A stretch of DNA of 14,391 nucleotides from Streptosporangiaceae bacterium (GTDB lineage Bacteria; Actinomycetota; Actinomycetes; Streptosporangiales; Streptosporangiaceae), in NCBI GenBank assembly GCA_030045215.1, contig JASIBJ010000220.1, positions 1 to 14,391 on the forward strand, in the 5' to 3' direction. Numbering within the stretch: position 1 is the first letter of the stretch; each line of letters begins with the position of its first letter. The position numbers and the translations under genes were made by a program. The notes below the pieces were generated by a model that worked only from the letters and a program-made list of their open reading frames with translations, ran no database searches and had not been told where the DNA came from. Below, piece after piece: positions 1 through 6,271 of this stretch.

Positions 1-207
1 CTGGATGCGCGCCGGGACTACCACGACTGGGGCCGTATCGGGGACACGCGCGAGTACCTGCGCCGCAAACTGCCGGAATTGCAGGACCGCCTGCGCGCAG
101 CCGGCGCGATTTGCATCGACGCGAGACAGCCTCTCGGCAAAGTCGTGGACGCAATACTCTCGCGCACGGTCGGCCCAGGGACTGCCGGCGATCGGAACGC
201 GGTCTAG
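1..207 (+). CDS. C-terminal end of a possible P-loop kinase-like protein (5' truncated)
   Basis: The reading frame is open from the first base to a TAG at 205-207, giving 68 residues; the start lies outside the window. The visible part has an Arg/Leu-rich helix (DTREYLRRKLPELQDRLRAA), then a short strand (GAICIDA) and QPLGKVVDAIL. A strand reading 'GA-x-x-IDA-x-x-P' followed by 'VVDAIL' resembles the C-terminus of small P-loop nucleotide or metabolite kinases, but the Walker A and B motifs would lie upstream. Codon use is GC-rich at third positions, as in the neighbours, which supports a real gene. It converges on the small membrane protein gene, whose stop is 33 bases away. The family call is an inference; the protein could be any ATPase-like or unrelated protein. 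Confidence 0.5.
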   Translation: MDARRDYHDWGRIGDTREYLRRKLPELQDRLRAAGAICIDARQPLGKVVDAILSRTVGPGTAGDRNAV

Positions 208-240
208 CGATCGAGCCCTCGCAGCCGACTTGCCATGGCC

Positions 241-744
241 TCAGCCATTCCCTGTACCCGGAATCCCGCTGCTGCAGGAAGCCATGGCCTGACTCGCCAG
301 TATGTCCCGCAGCTCGCAGGTGACCTCATCCGGGTAGCGGTCAAGCGTCGCCAGGAGGTCGCTCCGCTGGGCCTCGGTTGAATATCCCGCTAGCTCGCGT
401 TCGAGGTCAGAGTGGCGCTTGCCATCGGCCTCGGGGTGGCCAGGAATGAGCACGGCGTACCACAAGGAATAGATCCCGGCCATGGCAGCAACTCCCCACG
501 CGCTGCCGTGCAGCATGATGCCGGTCGCCGTGAGTACCACCCCCGCCAGCAGGGGCTGCCAGCGGTATCGGGCGCCGTGTGCGAGCCGCATGGCGCCCAC
601 AAGCGTGACTAACGCGCCGATGCGGAGCAGCCTGCGGGTGCGCCTGGCCCGTACGGGCCGCGTGCGTCGTAGCTCGCCATGCCTGCCAGTTGGGATGCCC
701 GACAGGCTCCAGACCACGACGTCTCGCCGAGAACGCAGTCTCAT
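241..744 (-). CDS. Hypothetical small membrane protein, 167 aa
   Basis: I do not recognise the family. The ATG at 744 is chosen because GGGAGG lies five bases upstream; in-frame starts further upstream (786, 1014) have no comparable ribosome binding site, and the one at 1014 would run into the divergent enzyme gene. The protein has a basic, Arg-rich N-terminal 38 residues and hydrophobic stretches at about 39-54, 64-80 and 83-100 (two or three membrane helices). A charged C-terminal part follows (EADGKRHSDLERELAGY and a DRYPDEVTCELRDIL segment) that looks helical and cytosolic. The gene is divergent from the threonine synthase-like gene across 141 bases, which must hold both promoters. I saw no catalytic motif and infer no function. 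Confidence 0.65.
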   Translation of the reverse strand: MRLRSRRDVVVWSLSGIPTGRHGELRRTRPVRARRTRRLLRIGALVTLVGAMRLAHGARYRWQPLLAGVVLTATGIMLHGSAWGVAAMAGIYSLWYAVLIPGHPEADGKRHSDLERELAGYSTEAQRSDLLATLDRYPDEVTCELRDILASQAMASCSSGIPGTGNG

Positions 745-885
745 CGCATCCTCCCGCACCGCGGCTTCGCGCTGCGTGTGCTCCATCGTACGCTCTGCGC
801 CGGTCAGGCGAGCAAGCCGGATAGCCGACGGCCAAACGGTGACCTGCTGTGCGGCTTGCGGGTTCAGCCCGCCAGGATGGCGGAC

Positions 886-2127
886 ATGAACTATCCCTAT
901 TCCGCCCTCACCCACCTCGATTGCTCCCGGTGCGGAGCCCAGCATGATGCCGGTCGGCTGCAGGGGACGTGTGAGTGCGGTGCACCGCTGCTGGCCCGCT
1001 ATGACCTCAGCCATGCCGCAGAACTAGCCGGGCCGGGCGAGATCGCCGGGCGGCCACCATCGCTGTGGCGCTACCACGAGTTGCTTCCGGTGATGCGACC
1101 GGAGAGTGTGGTCAGCTTCGGCGAGGGCATGACGCCGCTGACTCAGATGCCGCGCCTAGGGCGCGAGATCGGCCTTCCCGGCCTGCTGATGAAGGACGAA
1201 GGCGTGCTGCCTACGGCGACGTTCAAGGCTCGCGGGGCGGCCGTCGGGGTGTCGCGCGCGGTCGAACTGGGCGCGGCGGGCGTGGCCATGCCGACCAACG
1301 GCAATGCGGGCGCGGCCTGGGCCGTGTTCTGCGCGCGGGCCGGTCTGCCGTTCCTGGTGGCGATGCCGGCCGGCGCGCCCGCGATCACACGCTCGGAATG
1401 CATGGCGGCGGGCGCGGAGATCTATGTCGTCGACGGGCTCATCGGCGATGCCGGACGGATGCTCGCGCCGGTCGTCCGCCAGCGGCCGGGCTGGCAGGAT
1501 GTCTCCACCCTGCGCGAGCCTTACCGGCTTGAGGGCAAGAAGACGATCGGCCTTGAGATCGCCGAGCAGCTAGGCTGGCGGGTGCCCGAGGTGATCTTGT
1601 GCCCCGCCGGCGGCGGCGTCGGGCTGATCGGCATCTGGAAGGGACTCCAGGAGCTGGCCGGGCTTGGCTGGATCGATTCCCGGATGCCACGCTTGGTCGC
1701 CGTGCAAGCGGCGGGCTGCGCGCCGATCGTCGCGGCATTCGAGCGGGACGAGCTCACGACGTCGGCATGGCCCGATGCGCGGACGGCGGCGTTCGGCCTG
1801 ACGGTGCCGGCGCCACTCGGCGGCTTCCTCGTGCTGGAGGCGGTGCGGGCGAGCGGGGGTTGCGCGATCGCGGTGACCGACGCGGAGCTACTCGCCGCCC
1901 AGGCGCAGACGGCCCGCGTCGAGGGGACGTGGATCTGCCCCGAGGGAGCCGCGTGCGTGGCCGCAGCGAGGCAGTTGCGCGAGGCGGGCTGGCTCAGCGA
2001 GGGCGACGAGGTGGTCGTACTCAACACGGGCGCCGGGCTGAAGTACCCGGAAACAGCACCGGCAGACCTGCCGGTGCTGGCGCTGGACGCCGCGATACCC
2101 GTACGAGACCCGGCTGCCGTGAGCTGA
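886..2127 (+). CDS. Threonine synthase-like PLP-dependent enzyme, 413 aa
   Basis: This is a fold-type II pyridoxal-phosphate enzyme of the threonine synthase family, which converts O-phosphohomoserine to threonine and phosphate. The N-terminus has a zinc-ribbon-like Cys set (C13, C16, C29, C31), common in the bacterial/archaeal threonine synthase subgroup. The PLP lysine is K114 in PTATFKARG. NGNAGAAW (about 138-145) matches the cofactor-binding Asn loop, and GGGVG at 242-246 is the phosphate-binding glycine loop. The length suits the family. ATG 886 is preferred because AGGATGG lies five bases upstream; an in-frame ATG at 877 is possible and adds three residues. The lysine motif TFKARG differs from the SFKDRG usual in housekeeping ThrC, so the true substrate could differ (threonine synthase paralogue, cysteate synthase-like or dehydratase-like). 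The gene ends 75 bases from the end of convergent ilvE. Confidence 0.85.
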   Translation: MNYPYSALTHLDCSRCGAQHDAGRLQGTCECGAPLLARYDLSHAAELAGPGEIAGRPPSLWRYHELLPVMRPESVVSFGEGMTPLTQMPRLGREIGLPGLLMKDEGVLPTATFKARGAAVGVSRAVELGAAGVAMPTNGNAGAAWAVFCARAGLPFLVAMPAGAPAITRSECMAAGAEIYVVDGLIGDAGRMLAPVVRQRPGWQDVSTLREPYRLEGKKTIGLEIAEQLGWRVPEVILCPAGGGVGLIGIWKGLQELAGLGWIDSRMPRLVAVQAAGCAPIVAAFERDELTTSAWPDARTAAFGLTVPAPLGGFLVLEAVRASGGCAIAVTDAELLAAQAQTARVEGTWICPEGAACVAAARQLREAGWLSEGDEVVVLNTGAGLKYPETAPADLPVLALDAAIPVRDPAAVS

Positions 2128-2202
2128 CCGCACGCACGACGACCGCGCCGAGGACAGCGGCAACGCCTGCGAGCGGCCCAGCCCGAAGGCGGCCCGGCCG
2201 GC

Positions 2203-3315
2203 TCAGCAGATCTTGTGCACCCAGCCGTGCGGATCGGGGAGCTGGCCGAACTGGATGCCGAGAAGCTGATCACGCAGCCTCATCGTCACCGGCCCGGCCT
2301 CACTGCCGATCGTCCATCCGCCCGCAGATCCCCTCACCTCGCCGACCGGGGTGATAACGGCCGCGGTGCCGCAGGCGAATACCTCGGTGATCTCGCCCGA
2401 CTCGCAGCCCGCCCGCCACTCATCCACCGAGATCGGCTCTTCCGACGCCGCAATGCCAAGATCAGCCGCAAGGGTCAGGAGCGAATCCCTGATCACGCCC
2501 GGCAGCAGCGTGCCGGTCAGCGGCGGCGTGACGATACGCGCGTCGTCACCGGCGCCGAAGACGAAGAAAAGGTTCATCCCGCCCAGCTCCTCGACCCACC
2601 GGCGCTCAGCGGCATCGAGCCAGACCACCTGGTCGCACCCATGGTCCATCGCCTGCCGCTGCCCGATCATCCCGCCGGCGTAGTTTCCCCCCGTCTTAGC
2701 CGCGCCGGTGCCTCCGACCGCGGCCCTGATGTAACCATCGGCGAGCCAGACAGACACCGGCCGGAGACCCCCGCGGAAATACGCCCCAGCCGGCGACGCG
2801 ATGGCAACGAACAGGAAAGACGAAGAGGGATGGCTCACGCTCAGTCCGACGTGCGTGGCGATCATGAACGGGCGCAGGTAAAGGCTCTGCTCGCTGGCGG
2901 TCGGTACCCACTCCCGATCCTGAGCCACCAGCAGCTCGAGGGCGTGGATGAATGTGTCCTCGGACAACTCGGGCATCGCCATCCGGCGGGCGGAGTTGAT
3001 GAACCTCGTTGCGTTCGCGGCCGGCCGGAACATCACGATAGGGCCGCCTGCCTGCCGGTAGGCCTTGAGGCCCTCAAAGATCTCCTGGCCGTAGTGGAAC
3101 ACGTGACTGGCCGGATTCAGGCTGAGCGGGCCGTACGGACGCAGCTGAGCGTCGTGCCAGCCGGCCTCGGCCGTCCACGCGATCGTCACCATGTGGTCGG
3201 TGAACACCCGGCCGAAGCCGGGGTCGGCCATGAGTTCGGTTCGCCGGGCGGGGGAAACGGGCTCGGCGGTCGGGTTTAGGGCAAACGAGATGTCATGATT
3301 CGCACCTGCGGTCAT
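2203..3315 (-). CDS. ilvE: Branched-chain amino acid aminotransferase
   Basis: This cytosolic PLP class IV aminotransferase catalyses the last, reversible step of leucine, isoleucine and valine synthesis with glutamate as amino donor. K207 in GTGAAKTGGNYAGGM is the Schiff-base lysine. E243 in EELGGMNLFFV is the acidic residue expected to contact the PLP pyridine nitrogen. HVFHYGQEIFEGLKAYR (about 71-87) is the conserved N-terminal block of this family. The 370-residue length is typical of actinobacterial IlvE. ATG 3315 is chosen because GGGAAGG lies seven bases upstream; an in-frame ATG at 3342 has no ribosome binding site. It is the third gene of serA-leuB-ilvE, 58 bases after leuB, with no clear promoter in the gap, so it is probably co-transcribed. 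Confidence 0.95.
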   Translation of the reverse strand: MTAGANHDISFALNPTAEPVSPARRTELMADPGFGRVFTDHMVTIAWTAEAGWHDAQLRPYGPLSLNPASHVFHYGQEIFEGLKAYRQAGGPIVMFRPAANATRFINSARRMAMPELSEDTFIHALELLVAQDREWVPTASEQSLYLRPFMIATHVGLSVSHPSSSFLFVAIASPAGAYFRGGLRPVSVWLADGYIRAAVGGTGAAKTGGNYAGGMIGQRQAMDHGCDQVVWLDAAERRWVEELGGMNLFFVFGAGDDARIVTPPLTGTLLPGVIRDSLLTLAADLGIAASEEPISVDEWRAGCESGEITEVFACGTAAVITPVGEVRGSAGGWTIGSEAGPVTMRLRDQLLGIQFGQLPDPHGWVHKIC

Positions 3316-3373
3316 CGAGGCACCTTCCCTGAGTCCGGCCATGGCGCCGTTGCCACGACCATCACTGCCAAAG

Positions 3374-4423
3374 CTAGCTCGCCACCCGCTCTGCTATATC
3401 GTCCCCAATCTCCGGCGTTGCCCGCGGGGACCACGCTCCCTGGCGTTCCAGCAGGTCATCGGATACGGCCTGCTCGATCTTGGCCGCCTCGGCGGTCAGT
3501 CCAAGATGCTGACAGAGCATGGCCGCGGACAGGATCGCCGCGGTCGGATCGGCCTTCTGCTTGCCCGCGATATCCGGCGCGCTGCCGTGCACCGGCTCGA
3601 ACGTGCTCGGCGCGGTGCGCTCCGGGTTGATGCTCGCCCCGGCGGCCAGGCCTATCCCCCCCGCCACGGCTGCGCCCAGCGAGGTGAGGATGTCGCCGAA
3701 AAGGTTGTCAGTGACGATGACGTCGAAGCGCTCTGGCTTGGTCAGGAAGTACACGGCGGCGGCGTCCATGTGGCAGTACTCGGTGCTGACACCAGGGAAC
3801 TCCGTCGCGGCCTCGGTGACCGTGCGCCGCCACAGATCGCCGGCGTAGGCGAGCACGTTGCTCTTGTGGACCAGGGTCAGCTTGCGCCGCGGCCGCTGGG
3901 CCGCGCATTGCAGCGCGTAGCGCGCCACGCGCCCGACGCCGAAGGCGGTGTTGATGCTCTCCTGGGTCGCGACCTCATCTGGAGTCCCGCGGCGCATGAT
4001 CCCGCCGGCCTCGATGTAGGGGCCCTCGGTGCCCTCGCGCACGACGAGCATGTCGACCGACTCGCTCCGGATCCCCGCGAGCGGGGACGCCACACCGGCG
4101 TATAGCCGGACGGGCCGCAGGTTGACGTACTGGTCGAACTCGAACCTGAGCCGGAGCAGGAGACCGCGTTCCAGGACGCCGCTCGGCACGCTCGGGTCCC
4201 CGACCGCGCCCAGCAAGATCGCGTCGTGGCCGGATATCTCAGCCAGGACGCTCTTCGGCAGCACCTCGCCGGTCCGGTTGTAGCGCTCCGAGCCTAGGTC
4301 ATAGCTGGTCGGATCGATGTCGACGGTGCCAAGTGCGCGCAGGACCTTGATCGCCTCGGAGACCACCTCGGGGCCGATGCCATCGCCCCCGATTACTGCA
4401 AGCCTGATGCTTCGCGCTGCCAC
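3374..4423 (-). CDS. leuB: 3-isopropylmalate dehydrogenase
   Basis: LeuB oxidises and decarboxylates 3-isopropylmalate to 2-oxoisocaproate with NAD+ in leucine synthesis. Visible family features are [10 protein letters not shown] at 11-20, the Arg-rich substrate segment [17 protein letters not shown] (88-104), [10 protein letters not shown] (127-136), HKSN with K187, HMDAAAVY with D220, [10 protein letters not shown] (237-246) and [13 protein letters not shown] (275-287). The start is a GTG at 4423 with AAGG about eight bases upstream; the protein is 349 residues, normal for the family. Oddity: after NLFGD the sequence is ILTS, so residue 248 is Ser where the family normally has an Asp (FGDIL-S/T-D) that helps bind the Mg/Mn ion. 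The gene lies 127 bases after serA; that gap holds a strong hairpin. Confidence 0.94.
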   Translation of the reverse strand: MAARSIRLAVIGGDGIGPEVVSEAIKVLRALGTVDIDPTSYDLGSERYNRTGEVLPKSVLAEISGHDAILLGAVGDPSVPSGVLERGLLLRLRFEFDQYVNLRPVRLYAGVASPLAGIRSESVDMLVVREGTEGPYIEAGGIMRRGTPDEVATQESINTAFGVGRVARYALQCAAQRPRRKLTLVHKSNVLAYAGDLWRRTVTEAATEFPGVSTEYCHMDAAAVYFLTKPERFDVIVTDNLFGDILTSLGAAVAGGIGLAAGASINPERTAPSTFEPVHGSAPDIAGKQKADPTAAILSAAMLCQHLGLTAEAAKIEQAVSDDLLERQGAWSPRATPEIGDDIAERVAS

Positions 4424-4447
4424 GGCAGTACCTTACTGGCTGGCCTG

Positions 4448-4475
4448 CGCCGGATGGCAATATCGACATCCGGCG
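4448..4475 (-). other. Strong intercistronic hairpin between serA and leuB
   Basis: Two perfect 9-base arms, CGCCGGATG (4448-4456) and CATCCGGCG (4467-4475), flank a 10-base A/T-richer loop. In the mRNA this forms a stable stem-loop about 24 bases upstream of the leuB GTG and 75 bases after the serA stop. No U-run follows it on the minus strand. It could be a partial terminator, an RNA processing or stabilising element that sets the serA:leuB ratio, or a protein-binding inverted repeat. The structure is read directly from the sequence; its role is inference. Confidence 0.5.
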
Positions 4476-4550
4476 TCCGGCACCAGCGAATTCCGACTCT
4501 GCCGGTCCGCTGGCCGGTCGGTCGCTTCCGGTAAGCCGCGGGCAAGCCGG

Positions 4551-6140
4551 TCAGATTCCGTCGAGGTCCACCACGGTCGCCAGGGTAGCTCCGGTACCGT
4601 CGGCAATCTCGCCGATCACGTCGGGCGGGACCGCCGAGTCCACCGACAGCACGATCAAGGCTTCGCCGCCCTGGGCACGCCGGCAAACCTGCATCTGGGC
4701 GATGTTGATCTGCCGACTGCCGAGCCGCTGGCCGACGGTGCCCACCACGCCCGGCCGATCGACGTAACCGAGAAAGATCATGTGGGCGGCGGGAGCGATC
4801 TCGGCATCGAGTCCGTTGACTTCAACCAGGCGCTCGGACTGCCGCAGTCCGCTCAGGGTGCCGCTGAGCGAGACAAGCTTGCCGTCGGGCGCTGTACCGC
4901 GGATCGTCAGCAGGTGCCGCCAGTCCTGGCTTACCTCGCCGGCGCTCATCGCGACCTCGACTCCGCGTTCCTTGGCCACCAGCGGCGCGTTGACGTAGGT
5001 GACCGGCTCCTCGGTTACGTCCGCGAACAGCCCCTTCATCACGGCCAGTTCAAGCACGCTGATGTCCAGGCCCGCAATCTCGCCCCTGACCTCGATGGCT
5101 ACCGCGGCAGTGGCGCCCCCAGCCAGCGCGGCGAAGATCCGGCCGAGTTTCTCGGCGAGCGGCAGCCACGGGCGCAGTTCCTCGGCGACGACCCCGCCCT
5201 GCACGTTGACGGCATCCGGCACGAGCTCGCCGTCCAGCGCCAGCCGGACAGACCTCGCGACCTGAGTGCCGGCCTTCTCCTGAGCCTCGGCCGTGCTGGC
5301 GCCCAGGTGCGGAGTCACGACCACGTTGCCGAGCCCGAACAGAGGGCTGTCGGTGCACGGCTCGTTGGCGTACACGTCGATGCCGGCGCCCGCGACCCGG
5401 CCTTCCCGCAGTGCCGCCACGAGCGCGGCCTCGTCCACGATCCCGCCCCGTGCGGCGTTGATGATCCGGACCTCCGGCTTGACCAGACGCAGTTCGCGGT
5501 CACCGACCAGACCGACTGTCTCGGGGTTCCTCGGCAGGTGCACCGTGATGAAGTCGGCCCTAGCCAGCAGTTCATCCAGGCTGACCATGCGGACCCCGAG
5601 CTGAGTCGACCTGGCGGCAGGGACGTACGGATCGTAGGCGATCACGGTCATCTCAAAGGCGGCCAGCCGGTGGGCCACCAGCGCCCCGATCCGCCCGAGG
5701 CCGAGGATGCCCACGACCTTGTCCTGAAGCTCCACCCCGGTGTAGGCGGAGCGCTCCCACTGCCCGCTCCTCAGCGACGCCATTGCCTGCGGAACGTTAC
5801 GGGCCAGCGCCAGCAGCAACGCGATGGCGTGCTCGGCCGCGCTGACGACGTTCGAGGCGGGAGCATTCACGACCATGACACCGGCCTTGGTCGCTGCCTC
5901 CACATCGACGTTGTCCAGCCCAACGCCCGCCCTGGCGACGACACGCAGCCTTGGCGCGTGCATGAGGGCCTCGGCGTCGATCGTGGTTGCGCTCCGCACG
6001 ATGACCGCGTCCACGTCAGCGATGGCCTTCAGCAGCTTGTTCCGGTCAGCACCGTCGGTGTAGCGGACCTGGTAGGAGGACTCCAGAAGCGCGATTGCGG
6101 CCGGGGAAAGCTCCTCGGCGACGAGTACGACAGCAGGCAC
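4551..6140 (-). CDS. serA: D-3-phosphoglycerate dehydrogenase
   Basis: SerA oxidises 3-phosphoglycerate to 3-phosphohydroxypyruvate with NAD+, the first step of serine synthesis. From the N-terminus come a substrate-binding half (RSATTIDAE, ARAGVGLDNVD at about 70-80), a Rossmann domain with GLGRIG at 147-152, and catalytic residues R231 (NAARGGIVDE), E260 (YANEPC) and H278 (TPHLGAST). An intervening domain of about 315-450 and a C-terminal ACT domain from about 455 (YVDRPGVVGTVG) follow; the ACT domain is normally the serine-binding regulatory site. The 529-residue length is that of the long actinobacterial form. The GTG at 6140 has GGAGGA just upstream and gives the usual N-terminus; an in-frame upstream start at 6203 would lie inside the promoter. 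It is the first gene of serA-leuB-ilvE. Confidence 0.95.
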   Translation of the reverse strand: MPAVVLVAEELSPAAIALLESSYQVRYTDGADRNKLLKAIADVDAVIVRSATTIDAEALMHAPRLRVVARAGVGLDNVDVEAATKAGVMVVNAPASNVVSAAEHAIALLLALARNVPQAMASLRSGQWERSAYTGVELQDKVVGILGLGRIGALVAHRLAAFEMTVIAYDPYVPAARSTQLGVRMVSLDELLARADFITVHLPRNPETVGLVGDRELRLVKPEVRIINAARGGIVDEAALVAALREGRVAGAGIDVYANEPCTDSPLFGLGNVVVTPHLGASTAEAQEKAGTQVARSVRLALDGELVPDAVNVQGGVVAEELRPWLPLAEKLGRIFAALAGGATAAVAIEVRGEIAGLDISVLELAVMKGLFADVTEEPVTYVNAPLVAKERGVEVAMSAGEVSQDWRHLLTIRGTAPDGKLVSLSGTLSGLRQSERLVEVNGLDAEIAPAAHMIFLGYVDRPGVVGTVGQRLGSRQINIAQMQVCRRAQGGEALIVLSVDSAVPPDVIGEIADGTGATLATVVDLDGI

Positions 6141-6172
6141 GGGTCCTCCGTAGCGCAGGCGTCGGGCCTCAC

Positions 6173-6178
6173 AGTCTA
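6173..6178 (-). promoter_or_regulatory. Putative -10 box of the serA promoter
   Basis: TAGACT (read 6178 to 6173) fits the actinobacterial TANNNT -10 consensus. Transcription would start near 6167 and give a 5' leader of about 27 bases containing the GGAGGA ribosome binding site of serA. No good -35 hexamer is visible; that position is occupied by the TGTGA-N6-TCACA palindrome. The identical hexamer also precedes the metG leader ORF and the small ORF upstream of the dioxygenase. Confidence 0.5.
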
Positions 6179-6187
6179 TCGGCCGGC

Positions 6188-6205
6188 TTGTGAACTCCTT
6201 CACAA
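6188..6205. promoter_or_regulatory. CRP/GlxR-type operator in the serA promoter
   Basis: TTGTGAAGGAGTTCACAA (minus strand) is a perfect inverted repeat with 7-base arms and a 4-base centre. It contains TGTGA-N6-TCACA, the consensus of CRP-family regulators, including actinobacterial cAMP-binding CRP/GlxR. Its centre lies about 30 bases upstream of the inferred serA transcription start, over the -35 region. That position would suit repression by steric block, or activation that replaces a weak -35. The palindrome and its position are seen directly; the regulator is inferred. Confidence 0.6.
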
Positions 6206-6271
6206 CCGCGGATCACGCCGAGCCAGCAGGCGTCGTGGGCCCGGCGAGCGGGACGGGCAGCAGTGAGGGCG

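Noticed and set aside
679..885. N-terminal extension of the threonine synthase-like protein
   Set aside because: The added residues are Arg/Ser-rich with no family match, and would overlap the divergent membrane protein gene and both promoters.
2128..2202. Bidirectional terminator between the threonine synthase-like gene and ilvE
   Set aside because: Only a 3-bp TTCG-loop stem and generic GC repeats are present; there is no convincing stem or U-run.
2215..3279. Long plus-strand frame opposite ilvE
   Set aside because: The minus strand encodes a complete IlvE; the plus frame has no domain and no ribosome binding site.
4317..6266. Very long plus-strand frame opposite serA
   Set aside because: It is antisense to an unmistakable SerA with all catalytic residues. 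Such long antisense frames are usual in high-GC coding DNA.
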